Assembly (NCBI GenBank): GCA_043228905.1
Contig: JBHGNT010000011.1
Span: 19,158,001-19,222,000, forward strand
Length of the DNA stretch: 64,000 nt
Origin: Azolla caroliniana
Lineage: Eukaryota > Polypodiophyta
Reading direction: 5' to 3'
Positions 12,192 through 24,500 of the stretch are shown here, in pieces (position 1 is the first letter of the stretch; each line of letters opens with the position of its first letter). A program made the translations under genes and the position numbers. Below the pieces are notes generated by a model, which saw only the letters and a program-made list of their open reading frames with translations, was not told the origin of the DNA and ran no database searches.

Positions 12192-15100
12192 ATGAATTTG
12201 GACATGCCGCTCGACGACCTCATCAAGATCAACAAGCAGAGAGACGGAGGAGCAGGCGGAAGAAGAGGTCGTGGCCGGGGACGAGGCCGAGGCCGCGGTC
12301 GCGGCGGCCTTTCGTCTTCTTCTGCTGCTGCTGCCGCAGGAGGAGGTCGTGGTGATGGTCTCCGTTCCTCTGCTTCTGCTTCAGAGATTCTTCTGAGCAA
12401 CGGATCAGAGAGGAGGAGGACAGGAGCTTTCCTTCGTCCCAGGCGCTCTTCGGCATTCCAAGTCGCAAAGGCAAGCCCACCGAAGCAACCAAAAAAAGAT
12501 CAAAACAAATACACGCACATGATAAATTTTTGTTTTTCAAAGCATTAAAAACATACTGTTTTGTCTGAGAAGGGAAAAGGATCAGTCTTTCGTTTAGGGT
12601 TTTTTTATTTCTTTCTTACCTTCTTCTCTAAGGTGTCACTGTGGCGAGAGGAAGAGGGTACATCAAAAAATCTGTCGACAGTAATACATGGTAATATCTT
12701 TGAGAAGCAAAGAGTGTGACTATATTTTGGTATCTCCCTCATAGCCATGGTGATAAAAACACATATTCTGAAAAGAAGAAGTAAAGTAAACTGTTTCCTA
12801 AACGAACAAGATAAGTTTTGGGTTCTTCACGTTCGTCCTTTGAGAACTATGGGACAAGAGACGATGCTGAACATCGGGACCGTTTTTGTTTTGAGAAAAA
12901 GAAAACTGAACAGGAGAAGAAAAAAGGAGCGCATAACAACAGATCTGTTGAAAGCTGTTCATGTTTAGAAGAACTACATTCATTAGGTTCATTTTTGATA
13001 GTCATGGCAATGAAGAAGGGCAAAAACATAATAACTTGTTTATTTTCAGAAGCTTTAAACTTCTTCTTTGAGGGTCATTGGGAAAGATGATGAGATTGTG
13101 CAAAAAACATTCAATATTTTTTGGCTTGTTTGAGAAACAAAATGGACAGCCTTTAGGTTTTGATTTGTGCTAGAAAAGTCTACTTCAACCATGGGATTGT
13201 GTGTTTGGGAAGCAGAAGAACAGCCTTTAGGTTTTTGCTTTGTGCTAGAAAAGTCTACTTCAATCATGGAATTGTGTGTTTGGGAAGCAGAAGAACAGTT
13301 ATAGTGCTCTCTGTTGAGAGAACCGTGGTTGAATGTTTCCGAGCTCTCATATATCAACTAAGGCAAGGGAAAAAGGAGGTACAGGTATAAGAGTAGATAT
13401 CTCAAACTTGCCTCTCCTGAGCTTAAACATTTGCTCATTTGAGAAGAATAAGGACAGTATTTATGGAGATTTTTTAATCCATCCGTGGAGGATTGTGCTA
13501 TGTATCTTATGGTATTTAGGCTACTTCTCTTGTTGTTGTAGCACAAGGCACCTAAATGCAATTAGAGGAAACAACATAGACAAAGAACTGCTTTCACAGG
13601 ATATATAAACACTGAAGGACAGTTTCTGAATGATTTTTTTTATGGGACAAACATGGCCGATCTACCTAAGATCTCTCTGCTTATTTATGGTTTTGTATGT
13701 TGTTAATGCACAAACAAAGGCTTGTTTGTGACGGATGGGGAGGAGCAAACTGCTTCATTTTTGATGCACGAAAGAATGAGAGAGGGAGAGAGGGAGAGAA
13801 TGAGAGAGATCGATAACAGGAAAGTCTTCTGTTAATGCTGACGCGTGTATAAAAATGGCCAGCCTTTTGTGTCTCGTCGACCTGTGGGATGGACCAGAGC
13901 TTTTCTTGAAGAAGCAGCCAGCAGTGCCCTTGGAGTTGAAACCAGCACCAAGCTTTTCATATCTAATCTTGACTATGGGGTCTCCAATGAAGATATCAAG
14001 GTCAGTCTTGATTTGTTTTGGTCCTTTGATGTCCCATAGGTAGGGCATAGTGCTGTTATAACAATTTATTTTTCCCAAGGAAGTTAAAGACCTTTTTTTA
14101 TAAATCCAAAATCGTTCCAAATCAAACTCACTGTCTTAGAAGCTCTAAAGAGTTTTAGAATTTTGTTACCTTTGAAACCCAGAAATTGGAGATAATTGGC
14201 AGCTGAAACTGATAGTAATAATTTGTGCTGGCCTTGAATTATAATAATGATTGAAAATGGTCAAGGTATCTTTCTTAGTTTTATTATGTTTACCAATATC
14301 AGCATATTTTATTGCAGGAGCTTTTCTCTGAGATGGGTGAACTGAAGCATTTCAGCATACACTATGACAGGAGTGGCCGATCTATTGTATGGATTTACTT
14401 TCTCCTATATAAGTGTGCATCGCAGGGTGTCTGTCAAGTCTTTTTTTTTGTGTATTTAAAGGCTAAATATTTTAACTTTTCCTAATAAATTATGAACAAC
14501 TGATTGTGTTAGGGAGTCTTTTGTGTATTTTAAAGCTAACCTTTGAAGGTGTCCCAATCAATAGGGTACAGCTGATATTGTGTTTGCGAGAAAGGCTGAT
14601 GCTCTTGCAGCAATGAAGAGATACAACAATGTACAATTGGATGGTAAACCTATGAAGATTGAGCTCATTGGAACCAACATTTTACCTCCACCAGGCAGAG
14701 CAGTGTATGCTCATGCTCCAGTTGGGAGAGGTCGACCACGGTCAACCACAAGGTATACATAAGATATATTGAGGTTTGCCATGATGCTCCTGGTTTTTCA
14801 CATGGTTAGAAGTGCCCCTGATATTTTCAAACTTCCTGAACACTGTTATTTTTTTGAATTCAAGTATCTCAGACATTTTCTCTACACTTTCTCTCTCAAT
14901 ATCTCTAGTTAGATAAATTGGACAAATTCTCTTTTTTTTGAGGTGGGGGGGGGGGGGGAGAATTTGGAAAGAACTGAAAAGGTATTTTGCTGATATATGG
15001 GTTCTTGTTGTTGAGGAATGTAGTCCAATGATGTTTTTTTGTGAGGATGCTGAAAATTCGATACTGTGTTTATATATATACAGGGGGCGTGGTCGAGGTT

Positions 15101-15231
15101 CTGGTCTTAAACGTGGACGAGGCCGCGGAAGAGGGCGACGTTCCACTGGAGATGACAAGAGGGTACCAACTGCAGAGGACTTAGATGTAGATTTGGAAAA
15201 ATATCATAAAGATGCGATGCAAACCTCTTAA
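12192..15231 (+). CDS. ALY/REF-type mRNA export factor (THO complex subunit 4)
   Basis: Nuclear RNA-binding adaptor that couples mRNP assembly by TREX/THO to export. Five coding exons: 12192-12470, 13863-14000, 14318-14386, 14565-14752 and 15084-15231 (822 nt, 273 residues). Order: the N-terminal REF motif [10 protein letters not shown] (residues 3-12); a Gly/Arg and Ala/Ser-rich linker to about 93; one RRM at about 122-200, with RNP2-like LFISNLDYG and RNP1-like GTADIVFA; a second RGG-rich block; and the conserved C-terminal helix [17 protein letters not shown]. This is the standard plant ALY layout and length. Introns 2-4 are GT-AG. Intron 1 has no usable GT donor, and AAG|GCAAGC implies a GC-AG intron. 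A stop lies just before exon 2, so the exon must start at the CAG ending at 13862. No defects are seen. Which ALY paralogue it is cannot be told. Confidence 0.93.
12471..13862 (+). other. Intron 1 of the ALY-type gene, GC-AG
   Basis: The donor is AAG|GCAAGC and the acceptor is GGCCAG at 13862. It contains a 74-bp tandem duplication (13147-13220 and 13221-13294) and a GA-rich run near 13778-13810. The short ORFs inside are not supported as genes. Confidence 0.65.
14945..14958 (+). repeat. G14 homopolymer in ALY intron 4
   Basis: A run of 14 G within the last intron, about 125 bases before exon 5. It is length-polymorphic by nature and explains the Gly-Gly-Gly ORF across it. Confidence 0.85.
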
Positions 15232-15925
15232 GGTTTTCAAGTTTGTATGCTGTGATGAAATCAGTCTGGAGGTTATCACAGCTCAAAACGATGGATTTCT
15301 GTTTTAACTTGTATCAACTCCTTCTGCATATTCTTGCTTAGGGGTTAGCTTCTCTGATATTGTATGATGATGACAGATGTTAAAATTAGTTTTTTGATAG
15401 GGTTTTCATTTTAATGTTCCTCAGAAGTTGCTCTGTAGACGATTTCTTTTAACATGTCAACACTACAATGCCTGAAGTCCTAAAAATTCTTTGATTGGGT
15501 GTTGCACCCTATTGAGAGATGATTTCTATTGAAAAGCTCAGACGATTTACATCAGATTTTGCATCGTCAATTTGCCAAACAGAAAATGGTGTGGTAGCCA
15601 CAAAGTTCAAGCAGAAAGTCATGGATTTTGCCGAAAGTGCAACTTGTATGGATTGTCCTCTGACGAAGATAGTTGTGATAGCAGTAGGAAAATACTTACA
15701 CCAGATGCCGACGTTATTCTAGGGATCTACACAAAAGATACAGTTTCTACCAAATGTCTACCTCACGCTAAATCAGTGGTCAAGAATGTCTCAGTGAATG
15801 ACTAAAGTTCAGTTATTTCGTTGGTCCTTATGCATAGAAAGCCAGAGATTGGTATTTTCTGGACATGTAGCACTTTCATTAAATATCTGGTTAGCTGATT
15901 TTGTTCTGCTTAAATTTTGTACCAT
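15232..15925 (+). other. Downstream of ALY: 3' UTR and a Cys-rich ORF
   Basis: Probable 3' UTR of the ALY-type gene, with no single clear poly(A) signal. At 15572-15805 a + strand ORF reads KWCGSHKVQAESHGFCRKCN, then LYGLSSDEDS. The spacing of Cys and His looks zinc-finger-like, so it could be an exon of an unrecognised gene or pseudogene. I see neither a convincing ATG context nor flanking exons. Confidence 0.3.
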
Positions 15926-15926
15926 T

Positions 15927-16323
15927 CCATTACTTTTTTTTATGTTATCTTGGTCCTGCTTTGGTAATGGTTATGATCAATATTTTGTCACTCAATCATT
16001 AAACAGTTGTATTTCTTTACTCCATTTTTGATCTGATTCTACTCCATTTTTTTATGTTATCTTGGTCCTGCTTTGGTAATGGTTATGATCAATATTTTGT
16101 CACTCAATCATTAAACAGTTGTATTTCTTTACTCCATTTTTGATCTGATTCTACTCCATTTTTTAATGTTATCTTGGTCCTGCTTTGGTAATGGTTATGA
16201 TCAATATTTTGTCACTCAATCATTAAACAGTTGTATTTCTTTACTCCATTTTTGATCTGATTCTACTCCATTTTTTAATGTTATCTTGGTCCTGCTTTGG
16301 TAATGGTTATGATCAATATTTTG
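15927..16323. repeat. 112-bp tandem repeat, about 3.5 copies
   Basis: The phrase ATGTTATCTTGGTCCTGC recurs at 15942, 16054, 16166 and 16278, exactly 112 bases apart. The copies are nearly identical apart from a T/A change before the ATG shared by copies 3 and 4. The fourth copy breaks off near 16323. It lies downstream of the ALY-type gene. Confidence 0.95.
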
Positions 16324-18526
16324 TTATTTATTGAGACTGGTGGATTGCAGGCTCTACTCAATAATTTGCAGTTGTAATTTCATAAGCCTTTTCCAAATAC
16401 TGCCTAGTTTTTTGAAGATAAACAGAAGTGAAAATCTTACGAGTTTTTATTTTTGATGTCTCATGCTAAAGCAGGTACACCTGCTAAAACAGTATCTTGG
16501 TACACCTGTGTTATCACTAGAGTAGTTTAATGAATCATGTAACCCTTTCTTGTGGTCTATTATTTGTGATCTGTATCATGCTGTTTTATTGAAGTCTTGA
16601 AGTGGTGAATGCTTTGCCCATTGATGTGATCAAGCGAAACATATTTGTGAGGTTCTCAATTCAGTGATTTGTGAGGTAGATACATCTTTAAATTGCCCAA
16701 ACCACACATCACCCACATGTCAACTTTGATTGCATCCTTCCAATTGACCATATAATCAATAAATCGAATGCTCCTTGGTTGAATCAGATCTAATTCTTTA
16801 CTACCCTAGCCATGATTCTTAGAGCCAGGGACTTTTAAACCAAGTATTGCTTGCTCTTGTTAGCTCCAATTGAATCCTCCCAATTACATATATGCTCAAT
16901 ATTCATCCAAATTCTAGCCATATTCTTCCAGTTTGGGTAGACAAATTTCTTTCACAATCCAAATACTGTATCCTCTATTTGCAGTCTTCCACATCATCTT
17001 GTCACACATTACATAAATAGACTAAGCAGCAAGCTTCTTACCTCACCCCCCTCTGCAGCTCTAACCTGGTTTGGAACATGGACATGCAAGAAGATTTGAT
17101 TGTGGGTAGGTTTTGTGGTGAAAGCAAAAGTAGTGGATAAGAACTTGGAAGTGAACCACTAAAAGAATCCTTACAACTAAACACTTCCCTAGCATACACC
17201 AAATTTACAAATGCCTATTCTATAACATATCACAGATTTTAAAAAGGTATTATTTTTGTTTTTAATTGATTCTTCTTTGCAAAAGAATTAATTGAGTAAT
17301 TAGTCTATTGAAAGATGTATCGGCAAAATCCAGACGACATTATTCCAATACCCATAGTTCATCCATGCCTATAAATGAATCCTATTATGAATAGATTCAG
17401 CCATGAAGCTTACTCTTCAATCTCTGTCGAAATCCATAACTAACACTGCTATTAAAAAGAAAATGGAACCACCAATCATATTTAAAGTGAACTTGTCGGA
17501 TATAACAGAAACACGAATCAGCGTAATTTCCCCTGAAAACAGAATATCATTACAACAGTGTATTTATTATCAATATCCTCACCAATTTCCTGATCAAACA
17601 TATACATTATCTTTCCCCTGAAAACAGAATATCATTACAACAGTATATTTATTATCAATATTCTCACCAATTTCCTTATCAAACATATACATTATCAAGG
17701 TGGATACGCTTTTCCAGTACCTCCTTTGTAAACAAGAAATTATGCTAATACCCTCATGAGCGATTTGTTGTCTATGATATGATGAGTTTGAAACACCAAT
17801 ACAATGCTATTCAGGTTGATGCTATTTTCCCACTTTAGCAGTAAATTTGAATTTCATGTTATAGAGTTATAGCAACTGCCCACCCCCAGTCTGATAGTCT
17901 AGACTCTAGACTCTAAATAAGAGCAACCTCCTAACTGCTCTACCACAGATACCAAAGAGAAAGCTAGCATTTTTGGTGTGATTTGAGTAAAGGATAAAAA
18001 ATATCCACGTTAAACCACGATCACATTTCAGCTCTACATTTCATCTTCCTGGAAGTGGCTTCTGTTATATGCAGTGTTTGTTCTGTAGAAACAAGTCATT
18101 CTTGAAGCCTCTTTTCTTTTTTCTTTTGTTTGTGTTACCATATCAATAAGCTAATCGAGTTATTACCAATTAAACTACTACTTAACCGACCCAGCACTTA
18201 GAAAACATGATTTCCTACTCATTGGAAATGTAATTGCGTCACAAGTTTGCAACAGAACAGTTTTAAATTTTAGATCGCAGCAAAGCATACACTTCAGGTA
18301 TTATTATATAAGATGGCCAAGGAATTCTACAGTGATTAGTTAAATTAAGAACTAATCAACAATCAATCACATAATAACAATTATCAACAAAACATGACAA
18401 ACTATTCCAAGGCTCATGTCAAGTTTCCAATAAAACTAATGGCAGTCAATATATCACACCAATAAATGTATCTATATAAGTCTCATGGATACAATGCCAA
18501 AAACATAAACGTACAACTGTCAAGAA
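16324..18526. other. Intergenic between two convergent genes
   Basis: No gene recognised. It contains an 85-bp direct duplication (units starting 17530 and 17615, near-identical, beginning CCCCTGAAAACAG). The ALY-type gene (+) and the CFAP100-like gene (-) both end towards this stretch. Confidence 0.5.
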
Positions 18527-21500
18527 TTAATAATCACGCCCCAAAAACTCTAGGAGCTCCCTGTCATCATCTGTTTTCTCTTCGGTAACTTTTTGCTTCT
18601 TCTTTTTGAATAATCTTGATCGGAACATTATAGGCTTCCCTAACTTTCTTGGTATCGGAGCCTAGATGAAGGGAAATAGAAAATTGTTGATGTCTGTGCC
18701 AGAATTAACTACAAAAAGTATATTATACTGAGTGCTTTCTTTCACACCAATAAAATGCATTCAATATCATTACACGTGCGTATATGACTTAATAGCATCA
18801 AATATTCCATAATCTCTAATCACTCCAACAAACTCCAGAAGAGAAAGACTGGGCGAATAGACAAGGTTCAGTGGTAACCTATATAAACATGGCTTTAAAA
18901 GAGATCCAATATGATTTCCATCTAGATAGAATTCCATGTATTCTTAGATTGTTAGACCACATTATTATTCCAGTGTGGCAAAATGGATCTCTTCAATAAT
19001 TAAAGAAAATTTGATGTTTCTAATGATTAGATACCATATTGACACATCAGATTGCTTACATGTGCTCTTTCTAAGCTTCTTTCAGCCCTCTTTTCTTGCT
19101 CCACACGTTGTTTTTCCATCTTCTCCTCTCGTAATGCAAGCCGTCTTTGTTTCTCTCTAGCCTTTTCCGTCTGCTCGATAAAGTCACTGGGCACACCTTC
19201 TAAAGCTGCAATACTTTCCTCTAGCTTACCCTATTATTAATCACAATTAAAAATGCCTATTCAGTTTTTGGGAACGCAATTACACATTCATCAAACTCAG
19301 ACAAGCATTTCCCATGCATGAAGAAGTGATAACTCGAAAACTGTCTAAGATACAAGGTTATACCGGAGTCATTTAGTTGAGGGTATGAACACTATCAGAG
19401 CATAGCAAAACGGAACTGAGCATAAATATCAGCTGGTCCAAGATGGAGAGGGATTATAGCTAGAGAAATATAGGGTAAATTTACACTACCAAAGAAGTCC
19501 ATGTGAATGAGTACAGATATTGTCAATCACTTACATGCACAGGGAAGACAATATCCTATATCCACCATATTGGAACATGTGAATCACACAAAATTTCAAT
19601 GACTTTTCCAGAGTCTGGGTGAGTGAACTCAGCAATGAAGTAGTCTAACAATAAGTAAAAGAAAGACCTGGTAAAAATGTATTCAGTACATACAAATGGT
19701 CTGTTACAAAACGTATACAATAATATAAGTATATTGCCAAAATTATAGAAATATTATTTAAAGATCTATCATATATTGTCAATCTACTTAAAGCATATTG
19801 GAACCCACCTCAATGCTTGTTAGCCTTTGCAATGTTCCTAGTGAAGAATCATCCTCCAACCCACATCTTCTATATATTTCGGAAACTTTTTCTGAAATCT
19901 CCTCAAAGGACACATCATGTTTTTTGTCAATCATATTCACATTTGGTTTGTTTTGTAAATTATTCTCCCGTTCTTCTTCCATCTTTATGGACTCATTGAT
20001 TGTCTGGTTATTTTTCCACAGTCAGGGCAAGCGTGGGGCATAGAAATCATATAATCATTTGAAGATTCAAAAACTTGGTGACTGCATTTATCTAGAAAAG
20101 GACATCACATTTATTCACATCGAATATGGTACCTCCAATTGTGAACGAAGATTTGATATCTTTGTTTCATTTGTCAATTTAGTTTCGCTAAATTTTGTTT
20201 TAAGGTCTTCTAGACTGGTTTCCATGTCTTGGTGCTCTTGCATCAGGAGGAGATTTTTCTCTTCCAGGCCCCTAAATATCTCAAGTAGCTGCAATAATAG
20301 TTGTTATAATATTCAACCAATATAAAAAGGATAAAGAAGTTTAAATATTACCATCTGAATGAAAACAAATCATCATACTGAAACAACCATGCACATAGCT
20401 TATTCTATCAGAGAATCAAAGAAATAAGCAGAAATATATATGGCCAATAAGAAAAGGTAATCCAAAATTAAGACACATGGAGGCTGCTCTGCAAGGATGC
20501 CTTCATACATATGCCACTTAAATGAAGTGAATCAGAGGGTCAATTCATTCCCCACCTGAGTAGGAGTCTGGAAATACATTTTCTCCATGGCATCTGCCTC
20601 CATATCTCCTTCGCGAACTGCATCATTTGTTCCATACAAACAATTAACTTATAAAGCTATGGTACTTATAATAGTAATATTCCAGTTTTGTATGAGCATA
20701 TTTATAACAGATTCTCGTAGTACATAACATCAAAGCAAAAATCTAAAATGTCACAACTATTACCTTCTTTTGTAGCAGCATCTGCAGCTTCCAATTTCTC
20801 TTTGTTTGCCTGATTATTCTCATTTTGAAATCTATTATTTGCATCTAGCCATTCCTTTGGAGTAAGACTCAAAATAAAATCTTTGTATTTTTTGCATTCA
20901 TCCAGTTGTTCTTGGAACTGATATCATTAGGAAAACGAAAGCACTTAATCCAAACATGCTAATCTATGATGCAGCATTATTCAGGTTCTTCTGGTGACTC
21001 TCGTATCAGTCACATCAGGCTTCATAAAAAAATGATCAACTTTTTAACTGAACTAACCTTGTTAAGATCCTTCTTCATTGTTGCCATATGAACATTTAAC
21101 CTCTTTATCTCTGCAAGCTGCAAATAATTAAAAGTTTCTTTAAACGATTGATTTTCTATCCATGAAACCTTAGGTATATAAAACTCACAATTCTACCTTC
21201 TCTTGCTTCAATTTTGTGTGGTATTCAGCCTTTTTTATTGCTTCTTGCACCTACTTCTACAAGGATCATGTTACTTAAGCTTAACATGAAAAGAAAACGA
21301 AATGATGTGACGGCATATTAAAAGATTCAGAAAAAAATTAACAATTAAAAATCAAAAAAGAAATTACTAGATGACATTTTAGATATTCCAAGATTCTTTC
21401 TCAAGGATAAGATTAAGAAACTACATTGCCATCTTGAATTCTAAGCTCCTCTGAAAATAAAATTTTCTTAGTCATCCAAAACAATGAATTCTATTGATTG

Positions 21501-24500
21501 AATCACCAGTATAGTGTCCTTGTCATTTTCATAGTGTAGCAAGTCTTGGTATTCGATAAATGATTCATGCATCAAACTTTGCAAGCAATAATATCGAATA
21601 TGACAATGCATAAAACAATAATGCTGATGCTTGAATCCTTGAAATTTAGCCGCCAATATCATGCAAGAAATGTGATTTTCTTCCTTTCTTAAAAATCAGC
21701 CATGGCTCATTTTTCTAACATGTCAACCCTACTCAACTTGGCATAACCATGCATTTCGTATTCCTACCTCTTGGTGCTGGGGAACCCTGATTGCACCATC
21801 AAAAAGAGATTGAGCTGAAATTAGCTTTCGCCTACAAATGAATTAGGGAGGTAGTGGTCATGAAGTTCTGAAACTGAATTACGAAGGCAATGAAAATTTA
21901 ACATCAGTTGGTACAAACATTCGTTTTCTACTTTCAGGGCATTCACATCAAAATGGTTTCTCAAATACAACACTTTATGTCTAAAAAAGTGACCTCGATT
22001 TCCTCACATTGTTATGGGTGTTTCCTTGTATAAATTCAATAAAAGTCAGGAGTTACAAAAGAAAAGTGTTGTTTAAGCATGACTAGCATGATGCCAGCTG
22101 ATCTAATATTTTCAGCTTCCCACAGACACGAAGTATGTAAGAACCTTTTCCAGGATAAGTTCTGATTTCTTATGAAGTAGAATGAAAAAAGTGTTTTCCA
22201 AATGCATCAACTTTATTTTGTATTTTTTAAGGGAAGTTTATGATGAGTTTCCAGAACCAAATACAGCACCAAATTGTCTTCAAAATTACTGTTTCGGTTA
22301 AGTTCATTAATCAAGCAGCAAAGATTTTTATTCGATTGGGCAAGTAGACATTTCAGGTTTTAAACATGTAAATCAGACACATTGGATCCACCTTTTCATC
22401 ATTTTGCTTCAGGAATGCTTCAAACTGTGCAATATCTTCTGCCAGCATTGCTTCACTTTTTCTTAAAGCCTGACAAAAGAAGCTCTTACATTTTTGCTAT
22501 GATTGAAGATTAAATTACAAAAAACAAGCCTCTAATGAAATTTCATTAACTAAAGCCTGGCAAATAAAGTTCTTACATTTTAGCTATGATACAAGTTTAA
22601 ATTAACAAACACAAGTTTCTCTGATGAAAATGCAGTAACTCTTTTCTTGAACAAGGCTATATTACTGTTTTATGTCTAGAGGTATCATCCAACTAAAAAA
22701 GAAGCCTTCCCTATGTAAAAGAACTTATGCAAGTAATTGTAAAGATAACAAAGCCACATTGGATACTTCATCATTGTGCAGTTGTTACAACAATATAGTT
22801 TTGACACTTGGAGAGTCAATCATCTCAATAAGTGAATAAGTATATTAAAGCAGCCTAGAGGTCGTTTTTTCTAGCACGGAATACAAGATTTTACATTAAT
22901 TTTAAAGATTCAAAAACTAACATTTCCATTGATCACTATGATATTTTAATTGGATAACGAATTATTATTACTTAGATAGTATGCCAACTGTCTAAATTTC
23001 AACAATGGAGTTCAAGATCCCTTCAATCCTACCTCCTCTCTTTGAAAAGATCCTTCTTCAAGTTTCCGAATCTCAGCTCGTTTGTTGTCCAGACTCATTT
23101 GAACTAAAAAAATCTCCCTTTTCTTCGCAATAAATTCTGCCATGTTTTCCTGCATTAAACTCTCGATCACTTTTAACAAACACTAGATGTGAGTTTCTTA
23201 AACAGATAGTCCATAAGAAATATTTCTGATTTTCTCAAAAGGTTTGCTAAATTACTGAAGTGGATGTATTAAAAAGTAGGTTGAGAAAGGGTTTACTTTC
23301 TCTCTGTGATAGTGCTCAGTTGGAAGAATGGTAGCAGCCTTGATTGATTCCATCTCTTTGGCTAGTTGTGCACTAATTGCTGCTAGCTCCTGCGCATAGA
23401 AAGTGGGAAAAGGATCAATAAATCCTACAGCTATGAAAAAACATTATATATTCAGAAAATAAAATGTTAGTTAAATAAAAATGAATGCAAATTTGGTTTT
23501 GGCTTCAGACACTTATATTCTGAAATGAAAGCATTAAAATGTACTCAAATAGTTGCAGGCCACGATGCAATATATATGAAGGCAAATTAGCCATTGCTTA
23601 CAAAAACTCCATTGACCTGTTTATCTATACTATACTGCACATGAATACAAAATATTCCTTAAGCACCAAGCTTCTCAATAAACCATGATTATGTTTCTCC
23701 AGATTAGCCATTGGTAACAAAAGCTCCATAGACCTGTCTATCTATACAATTCTAGACATTGAATACAAAACGTTCCCAAGGACTAAGCTTCTTAGTAAAC
23801 CATGATTACGTCTGTCATTTACCCATGTGTAAGAAAGCAAATTGGTCATTGTGTATAAAAGCTCCATATACCTATTCATTTATACAGTAGTACACAATGG
23901 ATACAAAGTATTTCTAAGCACCAAGCTACTTGAATATTCTTCCATTTCTCAGTTGGGAAATGAGCAAGGGGAACCATTCAATGCAATCTAAAAAATCCTA
24001 AATTCACATTATTATTACATTAACACAGTCACTCGTATACATACAAGAAGAAAGGGTGATACTACATACTTGTTTCAATGATTCAGATGCAACAGTGCCA
24101 GCCATTCTTGATGCGAAGGTAGTCTTCTGAAACACTGGTAGGCTCCTCTCCTTTTTCTTTTGTTCCTTCCATTTCTTCTCAAGACCTCTAATTCTGAATA
24201 TTTCCTCATCATCAGGCATGACAAATGGCCTTTTTCCCCATTCCCTGGAACGAAATTCAGCACAGAACATTTAAGAATCACAGAATGTATAAGATGATGA
24301 AGAATTAAGAAGGTGAAATTAACTGAATAACGTCAAAATTAGCTATGAGTTCCACACATACTCCTGAATTGTTTCTGCTGTCTTGATCACATGAGGAGGG
24401 ATAACACTGTCTGAGCTGTTTGGTTCATATGTTTCAGCACCATGTCCATTTAGCTGACCAGATTACTTTTACACCATTAGAGGATTAAGAACCGTCTTTT

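Noticed and set aside
12044-12540. Long - strand ORFs across ALY exon 1
   Set aside because: Shadows of the GGN/CGN-rich coding strand; the + strand has the REF motif and correct exon chain.
21770-21835. Possible extra exon of the CFAP100-like gene
   Set aside because: Including it breaks phase or inserts residues into the DUF4200 coiled coil, which is continuous without it.
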